Below are positions 44,242-52,799 of a stretch of DNA of 64,000 nucleotides, one piece after another. The stretch is taken from positions 372,001-436,000 of the forward strand of contig OY829893.1 in assembly GCA_963691905.1 (NCBI GenBank), in the 5' to 3' direction. The position numbers were made by a program, and so were the translations under genes. How positions within the stretch are numbered: the stretch's first letter is position 1; each line of letters begins with the position of its first letter. Below the pieces are notes generated by a model. That model did no database searches, was not told the DNA's origin, and saw only the letters and a list, made by a program, of their open reading frames with translations. Source of the stretch: QGON01 sp963691905. Its GTDB lineage: Bacteria > Pseudomonadota > Gammaproteobacteria > Chromatiales > Chromatiaceae.

Positions 44242-46704
44242 ATGACAGCAGTACAGACAGGCGAAGCCACGCCGGCCATGCCCTCCGCCATCAAGGATGC
44301 GGAGGCCACCAAGACGATTTTGCACACCCTGCGCCATTTCCACCTTGGAAATCCCAGCGTCAGGGGTCAACTGGAGCCTCTCGGAAGCGACTTTCTGCCC
44401 GCGCTGATGGCCCCCTATCGGGACGCTTCCCGGCTGCGCTATGACTACCCGCTGTTTCTCTATCCCGCCGAGGGCGGCGACGAAGAGCGTCGGGGCGCCG
44501 AACTGGCCAAGCCTTTGGGAGCCTTTCTGGCTGAAGCCACCGAAGCTGTCGCACCGGGGGAGGGCAGCGCCCGCATCCTGAAAGACAACCTGCCACGTCT
44601 TGAGCAGGCTCTGCGCCTCGCCTTGCAGGAGAGCCAGACCCCCGTACCCGCCAAACCCCTGCTCAGCGAGCTCTCCACCGGGATGGTGGAACAGCTGGGA
44701 CTCGACAGCGACAGCACAGAAAAACTGCAGAGTGATCTGAACGACCTACTGGATTCGATCCCCGAGAGTGGCCAGTTCCTGGCCTACGGACAACACCCGG
44801 CGCTGCATCTGATGATCCACGTCATCCGCAGCCAGGTGATCCCCCGTCATGCACATTTCCAGCGGGAGATCGAGAATTATATCCGCGGGCTCAAGCTGTT
44901 GCTGGCGGTTGAAAAGGGAAAATCAGAGGAAGCCAAGGCGCCGGCCGCACTGGAAGAGGCCGTGGGCCACTCATCCCACATGTTCGACGCCAACGCACTC
45001 GCAGATGTGATGGACCACTCCCACGGCTCCATCGGCATGACAACAGTTCGCCGTGAGCGGGTGGAAGGGGCGCTGAAGACGCTGGAATCCTACGGCCGGG
45101 AGTCGGTCCTGGTACGCTTTGTTCACACCAATGACCTTGACGAGTCCCTGCTGGGCGACATCCCCGGCTTCGAGAGTGTTGTCTCCGACAACCCCTCTAT
45201 TCGCGCCAAGGAGATCTTCGACGAGCAGGCGGCGCGCCTAGCCAAAGTCTTTGCCGCAGCGCGTATTGCCAAACTGGAGATCGACGATCTCTATGACGAA
45301 TCGATCCATGACCCCTGGTTTGAGACCTTCAACTGGGAGGCCTTCTCCCATGATGAACTGTTGCTGGTACCAGCAGTCATTGCCCTGGAGACCGCCCTGC
45401 GCGTAGCCGGCGAAGCAATGCCCGACTTCTCCCGCCTGCTCAATTCCGGTCGGCCCGTGCAGATCCTGGTACGGGTTCTGGGACACGCCAATCCTGGCCG
45501 TGACTCCGACAAAGACCCCTTCGCCCACTTCCGCACCGAACTGGGTTACCTGGGCATCAGTCATCGCCAGGCTTTCGTTTCCCAGACCTCAGCAGCTAGG
45601 CATGAGCACCTCCTGGATCAGTTCTCCACTGCGCTCGACGCAACCCGCACCGGGCTTCATTTAATAAACGTCGGCCTGCGCCCCACGGGACAGGATGCTG
45701 GACTCAATGGCTGGCTGGTGGCCGGCGCCGCGCTCGAAGGGCGGGTCCATCCTTTCTTTCAGATCAATCCCTCAGCCGGTGACAGCTTTGCGGATCGGGT
45801 CGACTTCAGCGGTAACCCGCAGCCGGAGATGGATTGGGCGGTACACGAATTCAGCTACCGGGATGAAAACGGCGAGGCCGTGACCATTGATCAGGCCTTC
45901 ACCTTTGCCGACTATGCACTGCTGATCCCTCGCCTGCACGGGCACTTCACACCAGTACCCCTGATCTGTGAGACCGACTCACTGCTGCCCGTCGCCGACT
46001 ATCTGGCCATGCCGGAAGAGGAGTCGGCCCAGCACATCCCCTATATCCTGGCCCTCAACAGCCAGGGTGAGTTGCGCCAATTGGCTGTGAGCCGCACCCT
46101 GATTCAGGCCTGCCGTGACCGCCTCAATTTCTGGCACGCCCTACAGGAGATGGCGGGGGTTCGCAGCCGTTACCTTGAGATAGGCATTGCCAAGGCACGC
46201 GAAGAGATCAACGGCGCTGCCGAGGCACGGATTGAGACCCTCACCGTAGAACAGGAGCAGAAGCTGGTCGAAGCACGAAGCGAAGCTGCCGGTGAGGTCA
46301 TGTCCCGCCTCACCGAAGTCCTGTTGGGCATGGACTTCACCAGCGGCGCACCACGCATGTCGGCGGCCCCGGCGACTTCCACTGCCGCAGCACCTGCAGA
46401 AGCCCTTGCAGAAGCCGCTGCCGAAGCGCCTGTCGAAGAAGAGGAAGATCTCGGCAGCGAAGAGCCCTGGATCGACAGTGTTCTCTGCACCACCTGCAAC
46501 GACTGTCTGGCGATCAATCCCCAGGTATTCGTCTACAACGACGAGAACCAGGCCTATATCGCTGACACCAGCGCCGGCACCTATGCCCAGATGGTGGAAG
46601 CGGCAGAGATCTGTCCCTCCAACTGTATTCATCCGGGGAAACCCCTCAACGACTCCGAAGCGGGGCTGGATGAGTTGATTGAAAGGGCGGCGCAGTATAA
46701 CTAG
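44242..46704 (+). CDS. 820-residue PFOR-related protein with C-terminal ferredoxin domain
   Basis: Not a standard family to me. Residues about 1-270 are helical. About 285-690 align by eye with the thiamine domain of the 1509-residue protein encoded downstream: LGYLGISHRQAFVSQTSAAR here versus LGLLALSQRNAYVAQTSIAD there, HPFFQINP versus FPLFQYDP, and FWHALQEMAGV versus AWRTLQELAGI. The GDG...N thiamine motif is absent. A coiled coil (AREEINGAAEARIETLTVEQ), an Ala/Glu linker and a ferredoxin-like tail (CTTCNDC...CPSNCIHPG, about 749-792) end it. Likely an electron-transfer partner of KorAB or of the giant protein. 27 bases after korB, same transcript. Confidence 0.82.
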   Translation: MTAVQTGEATPAMPSAIKDAEATKTILHTLRHFHLGNPSVRGQLEPLGSDFLPALMAPYRDASRLRYDYPLFLYPAEGGDEERRGAELAKPLGAFLAEATEAVAPGEGSARILKDNLPRLEQALRLALQESQTPVPAKPLLSELSTGMVEQLGLDSDSTEKLQSDLNDLLDSIPESGQFLAYGQHPALHLMIHVIRSQVIPRHAHFQREIENYIRGLKLLLAVEKGKSEEAKAPAALEEAVGHSSHMFDANALADVMDHSHGSIGMTTVRRERVEGALKTLESYGRESVLVRFVHTNDLDESLLGDIPGFESVVSDNPSIRAKEIFDEQAARLAKVFAAARIAKLEIDDLYDESIHDPWFETFNWEAFSHDELLLVPAVIALETALRVAGEAMPDFSRLLNSGRPVQILVRVLGHANPGRDSDKDPFAHFRTELGYLGISHRQAFVSQTSAARHEHLLDQFSTALDATRTGLHLINVGLRPTGQDAGLNGWLVAGAALEGRVHPFFQINPSAGDSFADRVDFSGNPQPEMDWAVHEFSYRDENGEAVTIDQAFTFADYALLIPRLHGHFTPVPLICETDSLLPVADYLAMPEEESAQHIPYILALNSQGELRQLAVSRTLIQACRDRLNFWHALQEMAGVRSRYLEIGIAKAREEINGAAEARIETLTVEQEQKLVEARSEAAGEVMSRLTEVLLGMDFTSGAPRMSAAPATSTAAAPAEALAEAAAEAPVEEEEDLGSEEPWIDSVLCTTCNDCLAINPQVFVYNDENQAYIADTSAGTYAQMVEAAEICPSNCIHPGKPLNDSEAGLDELIERAAQYN

Positions 46705-46709
46705 GCGAA

Positions 46710-46728
46710 AGGAAAAAGGTTAAAGGAT
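46710..46728. repeat. Left 19-base inverted repeat around the four-helix-bundle gene
   Basis: AGGAAAAAGGTTAAAGGAT; pairs with 47259-47277 in inverse orientation with one mismatch. Confidence 0.7.
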
Positions 46729-46778
46729 AAGAATTGGGATTGGCGGGTCACGCCAGAATGGTACATTGGCCCAAGGCT

Positions 46779-46840
46779 AGGAGCCTCTGAATCAATCTGG
46801 GCGAAACAGATTGGGATTCAGAATTCGTTTAGAGGCTCCT
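46779..46840. repeat. Compound hairpin GGAGCCTCT...AGAGGCTCC
   Basis: Outer arms AGGAGCCTCT/AGAGGCTCCT and an inner AATCTGggcgaaaCAGATT. Lies between the 820-residue gene and the small gene that follows; it could attenuate the kor transcript. Confidence 0.65.
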
Positions 46841-46871
46841 TAAGTCTCTTACTTAAAACTCGGAGTCATGG

Positions 46872-47252
46872 ATGACTACACAGTTTGAAGAACTTGAAGT
46901 TTGGAAACGCTCCGCCCGCCTGAGTGTGGAGATTTACAAAGTACTGCGTGATTGCCGGGATTACAGCTTCAAAGATCAGCTGAGCCGGAGCGGACTTTCC
47001 GTTCCGAGCAATATTGCAGAGGGCTTTGAGAGAGAATCGCTCAAAGAGAGTTTGAACTTCCTCTCATATGCTAAAGGCTCATGCGGCGAACTGCGCACAC
47101 AGACCTACATTGGCATCAAAATCGGCTATATCGATACAGTGACTGGAACAAGATGGATTGCAGAATCAAAACAGATTTCCGTCATGCTTGCCGGATTGAT
47201 TCGGACAAGGCGCAATTTTGTGCGCCAACAGTCACGTACAGCCCCCACATGA
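46872..47252 (+). CDS. Four-helix-bundle protein (23S rRNA intervening-sequence type)
   Basis: 126 residues: FEELEVWKRSARLSVEIYKV, then LSRSGLSVPSNIAEGFERES and FLSYAKGSCGELRTQTYIGI, the family PF05635 seen first in 23S rRNA intervening sequences. The role is unknown; genes of this family move between sites. It interrupts the otherwise tight korAB-820-RnfB-1509 set and is framed by a 19-base inverted repeat. Confidence 0.85.
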   Translation: MTTQFEELEVWKRSARLSVEIYKVLRDCRDYSFKDQLSRSGLSVPSNIAEGFERESLKESLNFLSYAKGSCGELRTQTYIGIKIGYIDTVTGTRWIAESKQISVMLAGLIRTRRNFVRQQSRTAPT

Positions 47253-47258
47253 TCCTTT

Positions 47259-47277
47259 ATCCTTTATCCTTTTTCCT
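47259..47277. repeat. Right 19-base inverted repeat
   Basis: ATCCTTTATCCTTTTTCCT, overlapping a tandem ATCCTTT array (47252-47270); complement of 46710-46728 but for one base. Confidence 0.7.
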
Positions 47278-47303
47278 GTTTCCCCGAGTACGAGAATCCC
47301 TGC

Positions 47304-48179
47304 GTGCCTGACACTCTATCCAATTTTGTCCTCGCCCCGGCCATCATGACCGGCATCGCCCTGTTTTTCGGTGTGGTGCTGGCTGTCGCTTACAAGTTCC
47401 TCAAGGTGGATGAGGATCCCCGCATCGCCACCACTGAAGATCTGCTGCCAGGCACCAACTGCGGTGCCTGCGGAGAACCAGGCTGCCTGCCTTTTGCGGA
47501 AGCCCTGGTGGATGGCAGTGTGCAGCCAAGCGGCTGCACCGTGGCCGATGAGAACACCATCGACGCCATCGCCGATTTTCTTGGCGTCGATGCCGGTCAG
47601 GCAGACAAGCAGGTCGCCCGACTGAAATGCGCTGGAGGCAAATCACAGGCGTTCCAGATCGCCGAATATGACGGCTTCGAAAGCTGCCGCGCCGCCGCTA
47701 CTGTCTCGGGAGGCGGCAAAGGCTGCTCCTGGGGCTGCCTTGGACTGGCTGACTGCGAGGTCTCCTGCGATTTCGATGCCATCCACATGAATGCCAACGG
47801 CCTGCCCACCGTCGATGTCGGCAAATGCACCGCTTGCGAAGATTGCGTCGAGGCCTGCCCCAAAGATCTTTTCGAGATCCTGCCCTTGAGCCAGAAGCTC
47901 TACGTCCAGTGCAATAACCCGTTGGAGGGCGAGGCGGTGACTGTGCTCTGCTCCGTGGGTTGTGATGCCTGCGGTAAATGTGCGGCTGATGCATCCCCCG
48001 GCCTGATCGAGATGAGCAACAATCTGCCGGCCATCGATCTCGACTCCGGCGCCCCCATGACCGAGATCGCCATCAAACGCTGCCCTACCAACGCTATCCA
48101 ATGGCTGGAGGAGGGACAGTTTACCCGCCGGCCGTCTGAGCAAGCTGAGAGTGAAAAACGTTATGCCCAGCTCCATTGA
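47304..48179 (+). CDS. RnfB-like membrane-anchored polyferredoxin
   Basis: 291 residues. N-terminal membrane helix (IMTGIALFFGVVLAVAYKFL), then the RnfB Fe-S domain (LPGTNCGACGEPGCLPFAEA), a region with paired cysteines (GCSWGCLGLADCEVSC) and ferredoxin clusters CTACEDCVEACP and CSVGCDACGKC. It overlaps the listed upstream frame of the 1509-residue gene and is cotranscribed with it. It could connect the ferredoxin used by KorAB/PFOR-like proteins to an Rnf complex; the start of rnfC lies at 63723. True Rnf subunits A/D/E/G are not in the window. Confidence 0.88.
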   Translation: MPDTLSNFVLAPAIMTGIALFFGVVLAVAYKFLKVDEDPRIATTEDLLPGTNCGACGEPGCLPFAEALVDGSVQPSGCTVADENTIDAIADFLGVDAGQADKQVARLKCAGGKSQAFQIAEYDGFESCRAAATVSGGGKGCSWGCLGLADCEVSCDFDAIHMNANGLPTVDVGKCTACEDCVEACPKDLFEILPLSQKLYVQCNNPLEGEAVTVLCSVGCDACGKCAADASPGLIEMSNNLPAIDLDSGAPMTEIAIKRCPTNAIQWLEEGQFTRRPSEQAESEKRYAQLH

Positions 48180-48187
48180 GGTTTCCT

Positions 48188-51100
48188 ATGTCCGCTAATA
48201 TCGCCATCCGCCTCTATCGCCGACTCTTTGGCACTCCGGCCGGACTTGGGCCAAAGGACACGGGAATCCATACCCTGCTCGATGGCAACAGCGCCGTCGC
48301 GGTAACCGAGGCTTGTATCGCCGAGAACGCGGCACTCGCCAGCGCCTTTCCGTCCAATGGAGCAGACCTTGCGTGGCAGTCTGAACAGACTCGTCAACAG
48401 CACAACGTCTTCGGCGAACTGCTAGGCAGTCATCCGGTTGAGAGTCCCCGAGGCGCCATCGCCGCTGCCAGCGGTCTCGCAATGGCCGGACGGCGCGCCA
48501 CCGCATTCCTCTCCACGCCGGATCTGACCACCGCGCTGGACCTGCTCAACAGTGCCGCCACCAAGCAACTGCCACTGGTGCTGCATGCCAGCAACCGGGC
48601 ACTGGGGGGCAGTGCCGGCACCTGTCACCAAGCCCTGCACCAGATCTGCGACGCCGGTTTTTTTGTGCTGTTCGCCAGTAACGTCCAGCAAGCGGTCGAC
48701 TTCACCCTGATTGCCCGGCGCGTCGCTGAAGAGACCCTGACCCCCGGACTGGTGATTATCGATCAGGACGAAACCGCTGCTGCAATACAAAATGTCCATC
48801 TACTTTCACCGGGTCTGATCCAGCGCTACCTGGGCAGGGCCGACGAGCAGATTGAGTGCGCCAGCGCCGCTGAAAAAATGCTCTATGGCGAGACCCGGCG
48901 CCGTCTGCCTCAACGACACAATCTTGATCGGCCGGTACTGCAGGAACCCCTGATGGACCGGCGCAGTCACGGCTTGGGCCGTGCCGCCCACGCGCCGTTC
49001 TTCGGCGGCCGCATCAGGGCCGCCCTACAGGACGCCTGCGATACCTTTGCAGTGCAGACCGGTCGCAGCCAACAGCTCATCACCACACTGAACACGGAAA
49101 AAGCCAAACAGCTGATTATTGTTCAAGGCTCGGCAACAGAGACCCTGCTCGCACTCTCCAGCCACCTGAAGAAACACGACAAGCAGCGGGTTGGCATTGT
49201 CGGTATCCACGCCTTGCGCCCTCTCCCCTCAGCAGAACTACTGAATCTGTTGAAGGGCAAAACCTCCGTCACCGTTCTTGAGCGTGCAGAGACGACCTTG
49301 GCGGGAGACCCTCCCCTCCTGCGGGAACTGCGCATGGCATTGGGCCAGGCACTGGAAAACGGTCGCTTCGGGGAAGAGACGCATCCCGGTCTGCCGACAC
49401 TGCGAGAAAGTGAACAGCCACGTCTTCGCCCGGTCATCTACGGCTTGGGCGGACTGGCGCTGAACAGCGCCGACCTCGTCACTCTCATCGGCCAGACTGA
49501 GCCAAAAGGGCGCTATCTGGGCATCGACTTCACCCGTACCAATGAAAATCATCCCAAACGGCAGGTGCTGCTCGACGCACTGCGCCGCGACTACCCGGAG
49601 ATCAACGATCTCGGCATCTGTGCCAAGACCCCCGCGCGGGATCTGCGTCCCGACGCATCCCTGAGTTTCGCCGTACAACGCCTCAGCGGAGCAGGGGATC
49701 GAGGACTTGCCGCCGAAACCGCAACCTTTATCTACCAGCTCGTGGAAGGTGAGGCGCGCATCCACTGCGGAGAAAGCTGGAACACCTGGGGTGAGTGGCT
49801 GACCGACCGGGTGGTAATGGCCCCCGAAGGATTGCACGACTGCGGCAGTGAAATGCCCCTGGATCTGATCCTGCTCGACGGCCCGCTGAACCATCCTCAA
49901 CTGATCCCTGCAACCCAGCTCCCCCAAGGCGGCTGCCTGCTGATGGCAGCAGACGAAGCGGGATCCGAATCTCCTCTTTCACCCGCACTGCGCCAGGCAA
50001 TCCATAGCCGGGGGCTCAAGTGCTATCGCATGCCCTCCACCAGCGGAATGGATGAAACAACCCGCCGTGAGGCCTGCCTAGGTGCACTCTGCGGCGTTCT
50101 GATTGCGGAAGAAAAATTGCCGCTACAACCCCGCAAGCTTATCAGCGCACGTGAACAGCAACTTCAGCAGGGGATTCTGACCGAGGCTTTCCAAACAGGC
50201 ATGGAACAGACCACTGCCGTCGACCTCAGGGCGGAAACAGGCACCCAAAATGAAGCTGCAGCCCCCAGGCCGACACCTATGGCCGTCCGTCATCTGGCAG
50301 GCAACAACGACAGTTACGACAGTCTGCCCCGTTTCTGGGACCAGACCGGCATACTCTACCGGGACGGCGACCTCGACAGCCTCACACCCGACCCCTATCT
50401 GGCGTCCGGCTTGGTGCCGCCGCTTTCCGCCACCTTCAAGGACCACAGCGGCAGTCGCAGCCTGCTGCCTGTGTTCGACCCACAGACCTGCACCGCCTGC
50501 GGCGACTGCTGGAGCGCGTGTCCTGACGGCGCCATCGGCGTCACCGCGCTCTCACCCACCACGCTGATCAATGCCGGTATCGGCCTTGCCGGGGCCAGCG
50601 CCCTGCGCCCCCTGGCCTCCAAACTTGGCGGACGAATCAGCGCCCGCGGTCGGCAGAGCGTCATACAAGGCGGTAGCGCGGCGGATCTGATCCGGGAGTC
50701 CTTTGACTGGCTGCAGGAGAAAGCGCCTCTCGCCGAAGATCGCAGGAGCGCCGCTGAGAGTGGCATTCAGGCTCTGGAAAAACTCTACGGCGCACTGCCT
50801 CTGGCCGTCACCGAGCCACTCTTCCAGGCCGGTGAACAGACAAAGAAAGATGGCGGTGAACTGCTGGCCCTGGCCATCAATCCCGACGCTTGCAAGGCCT
50901 GCGGTCTCTGCATCGCCGCCTGCCAACCACAATCACTGAGTATCGCCCCACAAACGCCGGAACTGTTGCAACAGAGCCATCAGATTTGGGCAGCCTGGGA
51001 AGTCACGCCTGACACTGCCTCCGAGACCATCGAACGGGTTGCCGCCCATCCCGATGTGACGCCCATGGCGGCGCAACTGCTCTCGCGCTACAGTCTGCTC

Positions 51101-52705
51101 TCGCTGGCCAGCGGCGACAGCGCCGAATCCGGCTCCGGCGAGAAGATCGCGGTACGGCTGACTCTGGCAACCATCGAATATCGCCAGCAGCCTTTGCTGC
51201 ACCGATTTGCCGGAGAAGTGGGACAACTCAAGCAACGGCTGAATGACGCCATCAAGGAGACCCTGGTCGACGCACTGCCCACCGAAGACCTCGAACGTCT
51301 CGCAGGCAGACTGGCAGAGCTCGACAGCCGTCAGATCGACATCAATGAATTGACCCGGCAGCCAGAAGGCAGCCTGGAGAACAGCGGTGTCGATGCCGAT
51401 CGTCTGCGCCGCCTCACCACCCTGACACAGCAGCTGTCAGAACAGCACTGGCGACTGACAGAGGGCCAACAGGGTCTCGGACGCGCCCGCTACGGACTCG
51501 CACTGGCGCCCGGCATTATGGCCACCTGGGCGGCGTCATTTCCGCATAACCCCTTCCAGGTTCCCGTTGCGCTGGACAGCAGTGGCGAAACCGCCCAGCT
51601 TGCTGCCGGCCTGCTGGAGGGGCAGATAGAGGAGGCTCTTACCTCGATTCGTCTCGTCCACAAGGCAAAGATCGAGTTGGGGGAGGGTGGACGTAATGCC
51701 ATCGACCCCGACCTGCTCAGCTGGCAGGATCTCACCAATGAAGAGAAGGCACTTTGTCCGCCGCTGTTACTGGTGGGTAACGAAGAGACCCTCGGTGGGC
51801 GCAACTTCAGCCAGATCGCCTGGCTGCTGAATTCCGACCTGCCGATCAAGGTACTCAGCCTCACAGAACTCGACTTCGGACTCGACAACCGGGGTCTCGA
51901 AGACGCTCCCCTGCAACGTCTCAGCGACCCCAAGGGCAACCTCGGACTGCTCGCCCTCTCCCAGCGGAATGCTTATGTGGCGCAGACCAGCATTGCCGAC
52001 CCCACCCATCTGCGGGAGAGCGTCTCTGCGGCGCTGGCCTGCCAGGGTCCGGCGCTGTTGCGCGTCCACACACCCAGCCCGGCGCGTCACGGCTTCGCCA
52101 CCGACCGGACCCTGGAGCAGGCGAGATTGGCAGTACGCAGCCGGGCCTTTCCGCTATTCCAGTACGATCCCCGCGGGGAAGGCGTGTTTGGCTCTCGCCT
52201 CAATCTTGCAGGCAATCCGGCGCGGGGCACCCTGCTACACAACAGCAACGATCAGCAGGTCATCACACTCGCCCACTGGGCACTGACCGAAGACCGCTTC
52301 GCCAGCCGATTCCGGCCCCTGGCGGACGATGATTCAGCGCCCACCGCCCTGGAAGACTGGCTCGCCCTGGATGTGGCCAGCCGCGCCAAAAAGACCCCGA
52401 TCATCTCTGTACTCCGCAACGAGGAGAGTGCAGAGGTTTACCGTGTCGATCCGCAACTGGGCCAAGTCGTGGTGGAACAACTCGATGCCTGGCGCACCCT
52501 GCAGGAGCTGGCCGGGATAGTCACACCCTTCACCGCCCGCGTCGAGCAGGCGGCAGAGGCGCGTGTCGCAGCAGAACATCAGACAGAGATCAACGCCCTC
52601 CGGGCCGAATTCGAGACGCAGCTCAACGCCTCTCGCAAAGGCGCGGAGGAGGAGATATCGGGACACATTCGCGAGCGGCTGATGGTGCTTGCGGGGTATA
52701 AATGA
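48188..52705 (+). CDS. Giant PFOR-like protein with degenerate thiamine site (1505 residues)
   Basis: Start ATG 48188 has GAGG 7 bases upstream; the frame is open four codons further. Domain order follows pyruvate:ferredoxin oxidoreductase: domain I (LLDGNSAVAVTEACIAENAA near 35, RGAIAAASGLAMAGRRATAF near 100), domain II, a gamma-like domain (SFAVQRLSGAGDRGLAAETA near 495), two ferredoxin clusters (CTACGDCWSACP about 767-780; CKACGLCIAACQ about 901-914, its last Cys followed by Gln) and a beta-like domain (about 1090-1440). The beta domain keeps NLGLLALSQRNAYVAQTSIA but has GNEETLGGRNFSQIAW where PFOR has GDGWAYDIGYGG, so thiamine binding is doubtful. About 300 residues longer than PFOR, with a C-terminal coiled coil. 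Probably an electron-transfer or structural partner. Confidence 0.85.
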   Translation: MSANIAIRLYRRLFGTPAGLGPKDTGIHTLLDGNSAVAVTEACIAENAALASAFPSNGADLAWQSEQTRQQHNVFGELLGSHPVESPRGAIAAASGLAMAGRRATAFLSTPDLTTALDLLNSAATKQLPLVLHASNRALGGSAGTCHQALHQICDAGFFVLFASNVQQAVDFTLIARRVAEETLTPGLVIIDQDETAAAIQNVHLLSPGLIQRYLGRADEQIECASAAEKMLYGETRRRLPQRHNLDRPVLQEPLMDRRSHGLGRAAHAPFFGGRIRAALQDACDTFAVQTGRSQQLITTLNTEKAKQLIIVQGSATETLLALSSHLKKHDKQRVGIVGIHALRPLPSAELLNLLKGKTSVTVLERAETTLAGDPPLLRELRMALGQALENGRFGEETHPGLPTLRESEQPRLRPVIYGLGGLALNSADLVTLIGQTEPKGRYLGIDFTRTNENHPKRQVLLDALRRDYPEINDLGICAKTPARDLRPDASLSFAVQRLSGAGDRGLAAETATFIYQLVEGEARIHCGESWNTWGEWLTDRVVMAPEGLHDCGSEMPLDLILLDGPLNHPQLIPATQLPQGGCLLMAADEAGSESPLSPALRQAIHSRGLKCYRMPSTSGMDETTRREACLGALCGVLIAEEKLPLQPRKLISAREQQLQQGILTEAFQTGMEQTTAVDLRAETGTQNEAAAPRPTPMAVRHLAGNNDSYDSLPRFWDQTGILYRDGDLDSLTPDPYLASGLVPPLSATFKDHSGSRSLLPVFDPQTCTACGDCWSACPDGAIGVTALSPTTLINAGIGLAGASALRPLASKLGGRISARGRQSVIQGGSAADLIRESFDWLQEKAPLAEDRRSAAESGIQALEKLYGALPLAVTEPLFQAGEQTKKDGGELLALAINPDACKACGLCIAACQPQSLSIAPQTPELLQQSHQIWAAWEVTPDTASETIERVAAHPDVTPMAAQLLSRYSLLSLASGDSAESGSGEKIAVRLTLATIEYRQQPLLHRFAGEVGQLKQRLNDAIKETLVDALPTEDLERLAGRLAELDSRQIDINELTRQPEGSLENSGVDADRLRRLTTLTQQLSEQHWRLTEGQQGLGRARYGLALAPGIMATWAASFPHNPFQVPVALDSSGETAQLAAGLLEGQIEEALTSIRLVHKAKIELGEGGRNAIDPDLLSWQDLTNEEKALCPPLLLVGNEETLGGRNFSQIAWLLNSDLPIKVLSLTELDFGLDNRGLEDAPLQRLSDPKGNLGLLALSQRNAYVAQTSIADPTHLRESVSAALACQGPALLRVHTPSPARHGFATDRTLEQARLAVRSRAFPLFQYDPRGEGVFGSRLNLAGNPARGTLLHNSNDQQVITLAHWALTEDRFASRFRPLADDDSAPTALEDWLALDVASRAKKTPIISVLRNEESAEVYRVDPQLGQVVVEQLDAWRTLQELAGIVTPFTARVEQAAEARVAAEHQTEINALRAEFETQLNASRKGAEEEISGHIRERLMVLAGYK

Positions 52706-52706
52706 A

Positions 52707-52767
52707 GGTGACAGGTAACAGGTGGCAGGTGGTGGGCTAAAGAGCCTGCAACCTGTTACCTGTCACC
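52707..52767. repeat. 17-base perfect inverted repeat upstream of sucC
   Basis: GGTGACAGGTAACAGGT (52707-52723) and ACCTGTTACCTGTCACC (52751-52767), built of AGGTRAC-like 7-mers. It sits between the giant gene and sucC. Confidence 0.8.
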
Positions 52768-52799
52768 TGTAGCCTGTAACCTTTTCCGAAGGAAAACAG

